NCBI GenBank assembly: GCA_037447655.1
Contig: JBBHKE010003045.1
Location: forward strand, 126,001-186,000
Direction of reading: 5' to 3'
DNA: 60,000 nt
DNA from: Zygnema cylindricum
Taxonomy: Eukaryota > Streptophyta > Zygnematophyceae > Zygnematales > Zygnemataceae
Shown here piece after piece: positions 27,536 to 40,700 of this stretch (positions are counted from its first letter, which is position 1; every line of letters starts with the position of its first letter). The position numbers and the translations under genes are program-made. The notes under the pieces are model-generated. The model saw only the letters and a program-made list of their open reading frames with translations, had not been told where the DNA came from and did no database searches.

Positions 27536-28572
27536 TGTTACGTTATTTTGCGAATCGTCAAAGGGATCTTAAAATATATACTCACTCACATTAAATGCTC
27601 AAAAAATCAATAAAACATTACACAGCGAAAGCTCATAAACAGCAAGATGATAATCAGCCAAAAAGATTTATAAGTGTTTCTAGCCGAAGCCTCTTACATC
27701 AACTCTTCTCTCCTCTTCTTCTCTCTTCAAAGATAAACTCTTCACTCTTAAAATATCACTCAATAATGATCACAACCTCTTTTCTCCAAATGGATCACTA
27801 GGGATCCTCAACACCTCTTAATTGACCACAAAATATCTGCTCTCTCTCAATTGACCAAAGGGTCTTTCTCTCTCTCTCTCAATCGATCACAAAGGATCTT
27901 CCTCTCTCTCTTAACTGATCACAAAAGATCTACATCTTTTCTCTTCAGTTGATCCAAAGCTAATACAAGGATAATTCTGCAGCTGAACTACGCTGCCTAA
28001 ATAGCCTCTCTAACTTGCTTACAAAGAAAGCAAACTAGCAAGGCGGTAAACTCCAGTCTCCTTCCTAGCTGGCGCACACTGAAAGAAAACTTCCACGAAG
28101 GAAGGCGTACACGCCTTCTCCTTCCAGAACGCGAAACTCCAAAAGAGAAGTTTCATGCGTGCGCACGAAATGAGCACCTGCACACGAAATAACTAACCTG
28201 CACGTAAAACAAAAGTGACGCAAAACGAAATCGTACATTTCGTTCGCTGACTCATGAAATGTTGACGCAAAACAAAGTCGTACGTTTCGGCGCCAAACAT
28301 CAATACTTCGAAAGTACCTAACTCCAAACGTACTCCAATATTACTCCAAATGTGTACTTGCGAATCGAAGCCGAACGCTTCGATCGCCAACCCGATATAA
28401 AAGTGACGTTCAACTCAAATCGTCACAAATCCACCTGTGCGAAATAATCGCACGAAATATCTCCATACAATTACATAGACGCGAATCGAAGTTGAGCGCT
28501 TCGTACGCAAACGCGAAATACATTGCAGTTCATTAAAGCGTCACGTCTCGCGATTCAACAATGAACCTAACA
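27536..28572 (-). mobile_element. Family-B LTR, rearranged, tandem to the next
   Basis: Minus-strand LTR starting at the inner TGTTAGG and lacking the first roughly 92 bp of the full LTR. Its end carries an inverted copy of the LTR start (TGTTACGTTATTTTGCG at 27536 on the plus strand) joined to GGATCTTAAAA instead of the usual TGTTGGATCTTAAA. It contains the GATCAC/TTAATTGACC repeats typical of the family. Confidence 0.7.
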
Positions 28573-28574
28573 AT

Positions 28575-29692
28575 TGTTGGATCTTAAATAAAATTCGCAC
28601 TCAAAATAAATGCTCAAAAAAAACCATAAAACATTACACAGCGGAAGCTCATAAACAACAAGAGGAATAATCGGCCGAAAAGATATTTAAGTGTTTCTGG
28701 CGGAAGCCTCTTTACCTCAACTCTTCTCTTCTCTTTATCTCTCTTCAAAGATAAACTCTACACTCTTAAAAGGTCACTCAATAATGATCACAACCTCTTT
28801 TCTCCAAATGGATCACTAAGGATCCTCAACAACTCTTAATTGACCACAAAGGATCATACCTCTTAATTGACCACAAAGGATCATACTCTCTCTCTCTCTC
28901 TTAATCGATCATTAAGGATCTTCCTCTCTCTCTTAATCGATCACAAAGGATCTACATCTTTACTCTTCAATTGATCCAAAGCTAATACAAGGATAATTTT
29001 GCAGCTGAACTACGCTGCCTAAATAGCCTCTCTAACTAGCTTACAAAGCAAAGCAAGCAAACTAGTAAGGCGGTAAACTCTAATCTCCTTCCTGGTTGGC
29101 GCACACTGAAAGGAAACTTCCACGAAGGAAGGCGTACACGCCTTCTCCTTCCAAAACACGAAACTCCAAAAGAGAAGTTTCGTGCGTGCGCACGAAATGA
29201 GCACCTGCACACGAAATAACTCACCTGCACGTAGAAACAAAAGTGACGCGAAACGAAATCGTACATTTCGTTCGCTGACTCATTAAATATTGATGTGAAA
29301 CGAAGTCGTACGTTTCACCGCCAAACCTCTATACTCCGAAAGTACCAAACTTCAAACGTACTCCAATATTACTCCAAATGTGTACTTGCGAATCGAAGTT
29401 GAACGCTTCGATCGCCAACCCGATATGAAAGTGACGTTCAACTCAAATCGTCACAAATCCACCTGTGCGAAATAATCGTACGAAATATCTCCATACAATT
29501 ACATAGACGCGAATCGAAGTTGAGCGCTTCGTACGCGAACGCGAAATACATTGCGGTTCATTAAAGCGTCACGTCTCGCGATTCAACAATGAACCTAACA
29601 ATCCCCCTCTCATTGGCAGAATCGCCAAAACTCCTCAAAACAAAACTTCACGCAATTTCGTCCTCTTTGACGATTCGCAAAATAACGTAACA
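28575..29692 (-). mobile_element. Family-B 3' LTR, full length
   Basis: 1,118 bp, minus-strand TGTTACGTTATTTTGCG to AAGATCCAACA, preceded on that strand by the polypurine tract AAAGAGGGGGAT and internal sequence resembling the family-A 3' end (ATTCCCACAATAAAG). Only AT separates it from the next LTR at 28572. Confidence 0.8.
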
Positions 29693-32165
29693 ATCCCCCT
29701 CTTTATTGTGGGAATTGTCGAACTCCAAATTCTTCCAAAATAAACATCAACGGACAAACGCGACACCAGTCAATCTGCCGATTGACGCATAAGTCCAAGA
29801 TTCTCTTTTGTGCTGCGAGAATCTCCTCAAAGCGTAACCAAAATCCAATTTCGGTCGCTCACGCCAAAAAAGGTAAAATAAATGATTGCGTAATCATATA
29901 CAAAATTTCCACGTGGCACTTCTCCATTTGTTCGAACATCGTCAAACAATAATCGCATGCCGCTCCAAATTAATATGTAATCGGCCGTTGAATTTTCGAA
30001 ATCAAGGTCGAAAAAATTGCCGCACCAATCAACGCCATCCAATGAATCTTCACCAATCACAAGACGTGTCCCAAATCAATCGTAACAAAAATATATCAAA
30101 AGATTTGCTTGACCGTCATGGAATAATTCCTCTCTTGCCAATATATGACGACAACCAAAACGGCCGTCTAAATATCCGGCATCATCGCTCCTTCTCCAAA
30201 GTACACTAAGCGTCCAATCGCATGTCTATACGGAACGACTTCACTTTCGTCAAATGTAACTCCAAAAAAAAAAAAAAAATCAATTTTCGTGAATCGAAAA
30301 TGATGTTAGATATGGTACCGATGATGTACAATAACAGCCTTACGTCACCTGACAAAATATGCTGACGACACAAAAATAAAGGTCGCCAACAATACCCGAT
30401 ACTGTACTTTTCAACTTAAAGGTACATTAGGCGTCAAATCGCCTTTCTGTACAAAAAAAATTCGCCTCTTCTCAGAAGTACGCCATAATCAGATTTAAAA
30501 CAAAATGAAACTCCATGGCGTCTGTACCAATCCAAATAGCGGATTCAAAAAAAACCAAGTTATTTTAGGAGGGCGTTAATAAATTCTCCTCTCGGGATTC
30601 CAACCGACCCAAATCTAATTTTGTTCGAATTTCGAAACAACTCTTCTCCTCTCATAGATTCGCGGAATTAGATTGTGTAAATATAAATCAAGATTCTTGC
30701 GCGTGTATCAAATCGTTTAAGCGATTTTGCTGACCGCCACTCTATTTTAGAAGGCCCTATATAACCCCCTTTCGGACTTTCAACCAACACAATCAAAATT
30801 GATTAGAACTCCTCTTAAGTTGGTGACCGTACAAATAGCCGCGTCACTCAATATGTGTGCGTACAAAGTCGCACACATACACGAAAATTTAGTTTCAAAT
30901 TTCCTTCGTTACCTAGCGTCGAAAACGGACGTCACACTCTTTAGTTCATTTTTTCCTCTTTCTCAATTCTCTCATCTTTTGCCGCCTTCATTATCGTTTT
31001 TCACTTTCCGAATTCTCTTAATTCGAAATAAGACTGTGGGCTCTCAGCAGCATTCTTACACACAAAATAGTCAACAAATAACGTTGATTTCTCTCACATC
31101 CAAAATAGAATGATGCGAGTTCGAAACCATTTCTCCTTGCCAAAAATAAGAAAATCTTATTCGGCCTCTTCCCCCTCGTAACTTAAAACCCATTTGAACA
31201 ATTTGTACTCTCTTTTTCTCTTCCTCCAATTGAGATTCGTTAAATCTGAATTAGAACTCGATTTTAAACTTTCAAATTTCTGAGAATTCAAAGACACTCC
31301 GGAAATAAAAATCTCATCACTCCAATCATAAATGTAAACTTCAATTTCACTCTTAATGTCAAAATTTACTCTTCATTCTCTTTATTCAAACCGAAAATAG
31401 ACATGCACTTTCTCCTCCAATTCGGAATCCGCAATGGACAAGAAATCATGAATTTTGCTCTCCTCATAAAAATCGAAAATTTCTCTCAATCTTCATTCTC
31501 CACTTATCGAATCAATCATCAAAATAAAAATTTGAAATATGTCGTTGGTATCATTTCCATAATCACCATTATTTCCAAATTCAGAATCATCAACACGGTC
31601 GCAGCTTACACCGTGATCACCTCGATTGCCTCTTTTGCGACCTCTTCCACCACCGACAAAATATAACAAACATTATGATGTCCCCAAAACTCCTTAATGT
31701 CACATTTACTCCTCGGAATTCAAAGTGACAATTGTCCCTTTTTTTTTCTCCTCTTTCATCATATATCTTTCTTCTTATTATCGTATATCATCGTCACCTC
31801 CACTCTTATCTCCATTTCCATCAAAATAGAAATCTGCTCTTATCTCCATTTCCATCAAAATAGAAATCTGAAATATTCGGCAGATGATTCTTCCTTTTTT
31901 CTCCTCTCGATTCAGATTGCAATCACGCATCAATATACCACATCAATTTGTCGAACAATTTCGGAAATTGATCTTCCAAATTACTCGGGACTCCATACAT
32001 CCGAGATTCTTCCTCAAATAAAACACACAAAAATTGAATGGTTTCTCCGAACGAACGTCGAAGCCGCCAAGAGGGAAGGAGTACTCTTTTTCCTTCCAAG
32101 AAAATAATCACTCTCTACCTCCACTTCATCTCTACTCTTTTCTTTTTTTCAAACTGGAACAAGAA
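29693..32165 (-). mobile_element. Internal remnant of family-B copia
   Basis: Between the 3' LTR and a C/T tract. Most of 29693-31400 shows no recognisable coding sequence, only many stops. Gag relics lie at the far end (next entry). No 5' LTR was found, so this is a deletion derivative or a non-autonomous element. Confidence 0.55.
31553..32015 (-). pseudogene. Decayed gag relic of family B
   Basis: Minus-strand frames give NLEDQFPKLFDKLMWYID (near 31930-32010), like the gag N-terminal segment ERKFEEMFDTFMRYVDS of family A. Near 31560-31640 they give GNNGDYGNDTNDIF and DSISG, like the gag tail after the zinc knuckles. The gag domain and knuckles between them are missing. The match is by eye and weak, but the order and spacing fit. 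Confidence 0.4.
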
Positions 32166-32167
32166 TC

Positions 32168-32335
32168 CCCCCTCATTCTCTCTCCTCCATTCTCTCTCCC
32201 TCATTCTCCCTCCTTCATTCCTTCTCCCTCATTCCCTCCCTTTTTCTCTCTCCCTCATTCTCTCTCCCTCCCTCATTCTCTCTCCCTCACTCATTCTCTC
32301 TCCCTCATTCTCCCTCCCCCATTCTCTGTCCCTCA
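32168..32335. repeat. Short C/T minisatellite tract
   Basis: The same CTCTCCCTCATT units as the 6-kb array. It joins the duplicated segment exactly as the big array joins copy 1, so the repeat was part of the duplicated unit. Confidence 0.9.
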
Positions 32336-33170
32336 CACGATGGAGACATTACGGTGGGTGTGACATCTGTCCTTCACAAACTTATGGACGTCACATTAAA
32401 AACTGGAAAAAAATATATATTTCAAATAATTCCTTTGGTCTATAATTTGGTTGATAAAGTGTTGTTGAGTGTACTAAATTTTTTTTTTGTACTTTTATTT
32501 GGCATAAGAGTGGGTATAATATTGTTGGTTGTCATTCAAAGAATTTCGTAAGATTTTCTCCTTTTGTACTTAATTTTCACTGACACGAGTGGGTGGTGTC
32601 TTTCTGTGGAACTCTTTCTCTGCAAAACGACTTCGGATTTTTAGGGTTTTTTTTTTTTTTTGTTTGAAATTTTATGTTTCATCTGCGTGTTGTAAATTTA
32701 GTTTTGAGAATTAGCTAGCCAATGTTTATTTTATGGCTTTCTTGTAATGGATTCTTGCATATCAAAAAAATATGGGTCAACTTTAAATCTCCATTAGGAG
32801 AAGAAAAAAAAAGAATTGTATTTTATTTTTGAATGTGTCAACGTTGGGTTCTTCTAACTGTTCTTTAAGTTGAGAATGTTTGGATGAAAACTTTGTTAAG
32901 AAATTGAAAACCCTAAAACAGCATAGAAATGTGACATCCGTGATGTTTCCGTACAGTTCAGTGTTAAGCCTCGCCAACACCCAAGCAGAAGCGCTTTATT
33001 GCATAAGATTGCATACATTATAAGAAGCAAAATTCAGTGCGAAACGCGGTGAAAATTCCGTATACAATTCAGTGTGAATTCATCACATCAAAGATTGCAA
33101 GCATTGATAATCACTCACATCGAATACACGCATAGATTACACGTGGCGAGAATCGTCGCATTGGATTTAC

Positions 33171-33901
33171 TAGTGTTGTGTATCGGTAAGGATTTGCCGA
33201 TAACCGATATGGGTCATTTTTCGGGTAGCCGATAATCGATACATTGGTACGATATATCGCTATTGGTGTTATCGCCGATAAATACCCAATATTTATCGGT
33301 TATTATCGCCAATAACGCCGATAACGATAACTAGTGTTGGGTATCGGGTAGTTTTATATCGCGATAATTTCGATATTCGATATATCGAATATCGATCAAA
33401 CAAAGTCTTCGATATATCGTACCGCGACCAACATAAATTATCGCAATATATATCGCATAAAAAGGTTGTCCGTACATATACCGTACAGGTACCGTACAGG
33501 GAAATTACGGTAAACCGTACGAATTATACGTTGAAATCAGAAAAAAGGAAAAAATCGCACGAACAACTATGGTTTCGGTACTTTAGTTTTAGAACTGTAA
33601 AGTACAGTATTGTTACGTTGTAAAGTACAGTATTGTTACGTTTATGTGCTGCGCTGGCCGTAATAAATTTCAGTTAAACAGATACGGAACACATTCTTAT
33701 ACGTGGCATGCCACGCTATATAAATTCAAAAGTATAATACAGTTATGTTATAAAGTACTATTGTATGCATGCTATATATTTTTAAAGTTATCGCCGATAT
33801 GGAATTTGTTGGTCTCGGACCGAGACCTCTGACCGTTCGATAAACCGATAACTATCGGTATCGGTGTTATCGTGATAATTTTTTACCGATACATAACACT
33901 A
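33171..33901. mobile_element. hAT MITE, chimeric, 731 bp
   Basis: Ends TAGTGTTGTGTATCGGTAA and TTACCGATACATAACACTA, with a perfect 8-bp duplication GGATTTAC (33163-33170, 33902-33909). Copy 1 of the segment shows the empty site ATTGGATTTACCATC at about 26180. Inside, a second TAGTGTTGGGTATCGGG end appears at 33332 without a partner, so two subfamilies are fused. Confidence 0.85.
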
Positions 33902-34465
33902 GGATTTACCATCCATCACATTTGATCTCCGGAAAGCCTTTTCGCTCATTTCCAACCAATGGGGACGCCATATCGCGTCACACACAATCGATACATCGGA
34001 CGTCTCAGATTATTTGAAAAATATTAATTTCTGGAGTACTGTTGACTGAACTCAGCAATGAAGCTTTTTTGTCAGCTTCTCCAAAGCCAACTCTGCAAGC
34101 AGCAAGATCAAAAAAAAAAAAGAATAAAGAGAATTAGCAAGAGCGAATTAGAAACATGCTTCGCACGTGTAAAAACATGGACTGCACAAAAGGAGGGAAA
34201 AGGAAGGTCAAAGAAGGGGAAAACGTACGGTCTGGATCCTGCATGACTCCAGTCTAAGCTCCTATTACGAGTGTTACGTGACACGCTAACAGCAGCACTG
34301 TCGCGAGGCCCATGGTGGCCGCCATGGCGACGAGCTCGCCGCGTCACCTCCAAAACAAAAGCCACGTGGCAATTTTCGTCTGCTTATATCCGTTTCCAGT
34401 TCGGTCAGGGTTTGGACTGAGGAGATCTGTTTCTTTCTTTTTCTTCATATGTGCAAAATACAGTA

Positions 34466-34680
34466 CACCGTGAATCGCTATTAGCGTCAATGTTTTTTTC
34501 GCCACTTAAAACATCTTTTCTCAGTACACACTTGTCGGATTACAGATCTGACGGTTGTGATTGAAAGGTAAGACTCACCTTCCGATTGGCGGTCTTCATC
34601 TAAAAATTGGACACTTGTGTACGAAGAAAAGATGTTTCATGTGGTAAAAATAATATTAACGCTAATGGCGATTCACGGTG
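34466..34680. mobile_element. Mariner-like MITE, 215 bp (copy 2 of duplicate)
   Basis: Paralogue by segmental duplication of 26738-26952. Ends CACCGTGAATCGCTATTAGC and GCGATTCACGGTG, with TA outside each. Confidence 0.75.
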
Positions 34681-35078
34681 TACTTAGTTTCCTGCATCTT
34701 CTCGGAATATTATGTTTTTCATGGCAAAAAGTCAAAGTCAAACATCTCGTGAAAATGTAATGTAGTACGGTCCAGTGTAGAAAATAATACTGAGATTTTT
34801 TTTCTCAACCTCGATGGTTTAGAAAATTAATATTGAAAGACTGGGAAAAGTGTTACAGATATTGATCATGTCGTGATATTGATATTGATATCTTCGCGAT
34901 GATCGTCAATATGATATAATGACTCGTTTTTTTTATTATCGGCACCGGCGAGAAAATTGCATATCGATTATCGGCTAAACCTGTTAATACAAAACTAGCA
35001 AATGGTACTACTTTGTCGTTTGTACCACTTATATGGCCCATTTTGATGTTGACAAATCTTTTTCCATCCTTCTCTATA

Positions 35079-35111
<33 letters not shown>

Positions 35112-35292
35112 GTCTCTCTACACATCTCATCCAGAGATCGAAAGAAATAAAAATTGTTGACCCTAACATTGACAATTACTAACAAAAACAAAAGAAGGTG
35201 ATTTTCAGTAAGAAATACTAATGTTTGCATAATTATAAGTACTGGCGACACTTCTAATACATAGTTACATTTCAATCAAAGAATTCGACAAC

Positions 35293-36557
35293 CACCATCA
35301 TAATGTCCATTACATTTCTTATAAGCGAGCTCTTTGTATATAATTGCTTCCATATGACCAATGAACACAAATAAAATTTGCACTTCTTTGTTTCACAAAA
35401 TCGACTGGGCTAATTCCTTTTCACTATTTTGATGTTCAGATGTTGTGAACTTCAACTTAAGTACTGTGCCATTTATTTTCTAACTGCAGTTTTGAATATC
35501 CGATAAGACTTTATTAAAAAGCGCAAACCACCTAAGTCCATGGGTACAAAAAGCGGCGGCAATGCCAAAACTGAAAAACTACATGTGGAGGGAAGCAGGC
35601 AATTGGAAAACCAGGGCGAAAGAAAGGAACACATTAAGAAATGGCAGGACAAAGACACAAATATTATATCCAAAAGCAAACGGTTGAGATATATTATTGA
35701 CTGTGCTTCTAGTTCACTTTTAACCTGAGAGGTCGATATTCGGTCAATAAATAAGTCATCGAGTTCAAAGGTGAAACCGATTAAAGTAACACCTCTACTT
35801 TTCTTTTCGTATAACCCACGTCTACTTTCCCAAGTCTTCCGTCAGAGCCATTTTTTTCCTTTTTTTGTTTCCAAAAACTCAGATGGTTTACTGTCTTGTG
35901 TTTTTAATGATTCTCACCACACTCTTATAATCCGAGTTGACTTCTAAAAAAAAAAACAACTGCCTTTCACGAGAAAAAATCAATCAATAATAACCAATTC
36001 AATAATAAATACAACCATTATCCTCCAAATAAAAGACTGAAGAGTTCAATGTGATCTTTAGGTCTTGGGTGAACAAAAAAAGATAAAACCGACGACAATA
36101 GAAACAAATCAAATTGCTCGATCCAAACAAAAAAAAAAAAACAACACCACTTCCTCAACAACCACCTCCATTGCATTTGCCATACGGCTCGACTCGTCTC
36201 CCAAAAAGCTTTTGAATAAACAAGAGATAACAATCACTACCAAACATCCCAAGAAAAATAATATCGAATCGATATCTTTCTTTTTCCTTCTTCTTCCTTT
36301 CATCCCTCCAGGACTATCAAAATGCTCCATATTTTCATAAAAACCGAAGAACGAGATCTCTTCTCTCTCTAATAAAAAAGAAACTTTTCACAAACATTGG
36401 AATGACGGACACAAGGACGGCCCGATTCATAAATTGACCTTCAAAAATTATTGCAAACACTATTTGAAACGACTTCCAGTTACACATCTATAACTGCTAA
36501 TTTTATGTACACCAATTATTTGCTAAGTCTAGTTAGGGTAGTTAGTTATTATGCAAA
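35293..36557. other. Region downstream of the DNAJC8-like gene
   Basis: Probably holds the 3' UTR and poly(A) site of the minus-strand DNAJC8-like gene next to 36558. Several TTTATT words (AATAAA on the minus strand) occur. A 62-codon plus-strand ORF at 35540-35728 has no recognisable domain and I do not call it. Confidence 0.4.
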
Positions 36558-37713
36558 CTAACCTTTCTTTACGGGTCTCTGGACATATGACTTCATAGGG
36601 TCCTCTGTTTTTAACTTCGGTGGTTTTAACTCGCCCTTCGTTTTCTGTACTCATGACAAAAACATAAAATAGAATAGAATGTCATACAGAATGCCTCCAA
36701 TTTCTGTGTTGAATGACAAAATGCGAGAAAATTTCCTACAAAACGCCTTTCATTTTTTGTACACATGAAGAAATGTGATAAAATTTCATACATAATGCCT
36801 TCTGTTTTTCGTAAGAATAAAAAATTGAGATAAAATACCATATAAAATGCCTTTATATTTTGTACACCACAGATTGAAATAAAATATCAGACCAAATTCC
36901 ACATCATACAATACAATACAATACAGAACATGCAATAAAAACACACCGTACATATATAATGATATGATGACAATTATGATTGGGAACGGGACTTCTGTAT
37001 TTAATCTCAGTATTTGTGGAGGAAATTTAAAATTTCAAGCACAAAGCAAAAACATTGTTAGTGGTCCCAACAACCAAAAAAACCAGAAAAAATATTCTTT
37101 GCATATATTTGCACTCTCTTAACACCGTGATCAATCGAAAAAAGGATAGATTAAGCAATAAGAAAAAAAAAAGAGGAAGAAAAAGGAAAAGGAAAAACAA
37201 GTAGAAAAATTAAACGTAATAACTCACCTTTTTCCCGCCCTTCATGAAATCCCGCCAACTGCTCACCTGGGGACCCTCATTTGCACCCCAATAGTGGAGA
37301 TTCTGTCAAAAAAATTGTCAAAAATCCTTACAGAAACATTCTTTGTACTCCCAGAAACCAAACAGAAAATATCTCAGCAGAAAATATGATGACCCACTGT
37401 CATCAAAACTTCTCCGATGCCGTTTTGCAATACAAACAAACACACGATAATTCCAATAACGTATATCGTTCACCGATATGTTTAGCTTGACGGGTTTAAG
37501 TCATAAAGGACAAACGTGGATTTACAAAATGGGGGAGAAGTGATGGAAATGGAGTCTATACAAACCACCATAACATGATATCGACAAAAAAAAATGCAAT
37601 TTACTCAAAAACTGCAAGAGGCTTGAAGGACAAAAGTGGGCTATGACAAAGTAATCCTCTAGAAAAACAAGTACATGCGCCACTTGGCGAACCATATAAA
37701 CTCCTAGATGACA

Positions 37714-37761
<48 letters not shown>

Positions 37762-40700
37762 AACACGTTTTGTGAAATACAAAACCTACTAAGGTCTCCA
37801 CAAGCATTTTCGACAAGCAAATAAGACGACTATGATCACACAATATGCAAGTTCCAGTAATTCTAGCAAAATGCTTAAATGGCGTGTCTCCTCAGATTTC
37901 AATTTTCATTGAGAAAAAAAAGAGTACAACTACTAGAGCATTGATATTCTTATCCATTTTACTTGTGAAAACCTTGAAGGCTGGTGACAATCCCATAAAC
38001 TCACTCTGTTTTCCCGAGTTTCCTCCCACTTCTGTTCGTGTTCACGCTTTCGCTTGTATGTTTCCCGGGCCTCTTCCTCGTCCTTTTTTAAACGTCCCTC
38101 TTCTTCAGATATCTGTAAATGGTCAAGAAGACTTACTACCGGTTTAGTTAAGCAGAGAAAAGGCATGCATGTAAACTGTGAAAAGAAAATACAGCAGCAT
38201 AGGTATAAGTTGAAGTACAGTAGACTAAATGATACAGTAACCTAAATACTAGTGTTGGGTATCGGGTAGTTTCATATCGCGATAATTTCGATATTCGATA
38301 TATCGAATATCGATCGAGCAGATTCCTCGATATATCGTACCGGGACCAACATAAATTATCGCGATATATATCGCAAAAATTGCATATCCGTACAGTCAGA
38401 GTAAGGAAAACCGTACGAAAAAGAGTACGGAGAATCGTACGAAAAATCGTACGGATATTCCCCCCCCCCCCCCCCCACTGAGCGCGGGGGGGGGTTTTGA
38501 AAAAAAATTGTAAAATTTTCATTTTCGATATATCGGCGATATATCGCGATAATTTGAAATTCGATATATCGAAGCGATATATCGAATATCGGGTACATGA
38601 AATTCGATATATATCGAATATCGGCAATGGGTCCTCGATACCCAACACTACTAAATACAAATAGAAAAGACTAGGTCAAAGTTGGGAAGACTAAGTAGAA
38701 GTTAGGCAGAACTGTTTAGTACTCCACCAAGTGCAAGTTCCGCGTACATGTTCAATAAGCTAATAAGTTATAGGCAAAGTACAAGCTGAGTGCAGTTGGT
38801 TGAGTACAAGTCACGAAGAAAAAGTAACATGAGTTTCTACAACTATTTCTGCGTCACCCACTGCACCTATTGTGGGACACGTTTTAGATTTAGGTCTGTT
38901 TCAGGTAGTGATGCGTCTGGTATCAGCATCAAATACATCTATTTTCTTTAAACCAATATTTTGTGAATCGGTGATATAACTGTTTATTTTCCCGGTGTGC
39001 CGATGCGTGGAATATGATTTTACATCACATGCGGATACGATACAGTACCCCTATACGATATTCAGAGATTCCAATATCAATGATGTGGCAGACGACGGAA
39101 AATACAACGTGCTCTAAACTTCCGCACCTCGTAATTGTGGAGACTTGTTTAGTAACCAAGCGAATAAATGCTAACCAAATCCACATAAATGATCAGTCTA
39201 CTAAAGAGAATAAAGGGGGAATACACAATAACAACAAAGTATTTTTACGATGAAGGGTAATCAATTTTATTTTTTTCAATTTTTGAGCTGTGTTGTTTTA
39301 CGTCTAACGCTGGAAATTTTCGGTCGGTCATTTGAACCACTTGTCTTGAAACGTTTTAAAGTATGAACTTTTCTCAGAAATACTTACTGTACTTTTCAAG
39401 AAATATTTATTTAAAAATTCAAAGACTGTGTTGTTATTAGTGTTGGGTATCGGGTAAATTCATATCGCGATAATTTCGATATTCTATATATCGAATATCG
39501 ATCGAGCAGAATCCTCGATATATCGTACCGAGACCAGCATAAATTATCGCGATATATATCGCGATATAGTATTTTTTGAATTTAATCTTTTATATTTCTA
39601 TATAATATGTAATTTTAGCGAAAAAGACAAATTGTCTGATACGCCACGTACGACGTGATTTTTGTTTCGTGACTAAAAGGTAGACGCCGCAAAATGTAAC
39701 TGACAAAAAAGTGATAATTCTATAATTCATATAATTACTAATTTGGGGTATGGTTACATCAGGAGGTCTCTGTAACAGTACGGACAACAAAATTACAGAG
39801 GCCTCGGTTACATCGCGTATCGTCTGTAAACAAGTTTTTACATACGTGTTCTGATTTGAGTGGTTCCTTGTAAGTTGACGATCAAATCTTTAAAATCGTC
39901 AAAGATTTGAAAACCGATCATTTTCGTATGGAAATCCGTACTTGCGTATTATGTACGTGTACTTTGCAAGTGTACCGCGTCAATGTACCTCAGAGATCTC
40001 CTTCACTCTGCTGACTTTCAGGAAAAAACTGTATTTCTTTTCGGCAAAGATTTTACGGTCACCTTGTCCGAAGGCACGTGACTTTGGAGACCTGTGAAAA
40101 AAATCATTTTTTTTTTTAATGCCTCGAAATATCGGCGATACGATATATCGGCGATATATCGCGATATTTTGACTTTCGATATATCAAAGCGATATATCGA
40201 TTATCGGGTACCTGAAATTGGATATATATCGAATATCGGCAAAAGGTTCTCGATACCCAACACTAGTTGTTATGGTACACCGCGAATCGCTATTAGCGTA
40301 TAAGATTAAATAGCGTATAAAAATAATTAGCGTTATTAACTCTAATTAGGAATTTGAAAATTTTCAAAGAAACCATTTACTCTAATTAGAAATTAGAGTT
40401 ATTTTTAAATAGTGTGGATAATTCTATTTGAGAATTTGAGAAAAATCTGGGGGAACCGAATTAGCGTTCAATACGCTAATAGCGATTCGCGGTGTAGCTG
40501 ACTGACCAACTACTGCAGCATCCTCCAGAAAGATTAGAAGGCCCTGACACACTAAAAAGGAGGTCAAAGACAAAAACTCACTCGCATTTGCATTTTTCGC
40601 CGCCGCCACTCTTGTTCAGTCATGATCTCTCGCACTTTCAACTTCCATTTCTGCTTAAAATCTTCTGTAGTCTCATAATCCACTTTCGACTGCAGAGAAA

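Larger units (their letters stand above)
32336..35292. repeat. Duplicated segment, copy 2
   Basis: Aligns with 24714-27535 after removing the hAT MITE at 33171-33901 here and the solo LTR there. It continues uninterrupted into unique sequence at 35293, where copy 1 is cut by the family-B complex. A long A/T homopolymer is at about 35083-35110. No gene recognised. Confidence 0.85.

Noticed and set aside
35540-35728. 62-codon plus-strand ORF starting MGTKSGG
   Set aside because: Coding-like composition, but no domain, no splice partners and no homologue I recognise.
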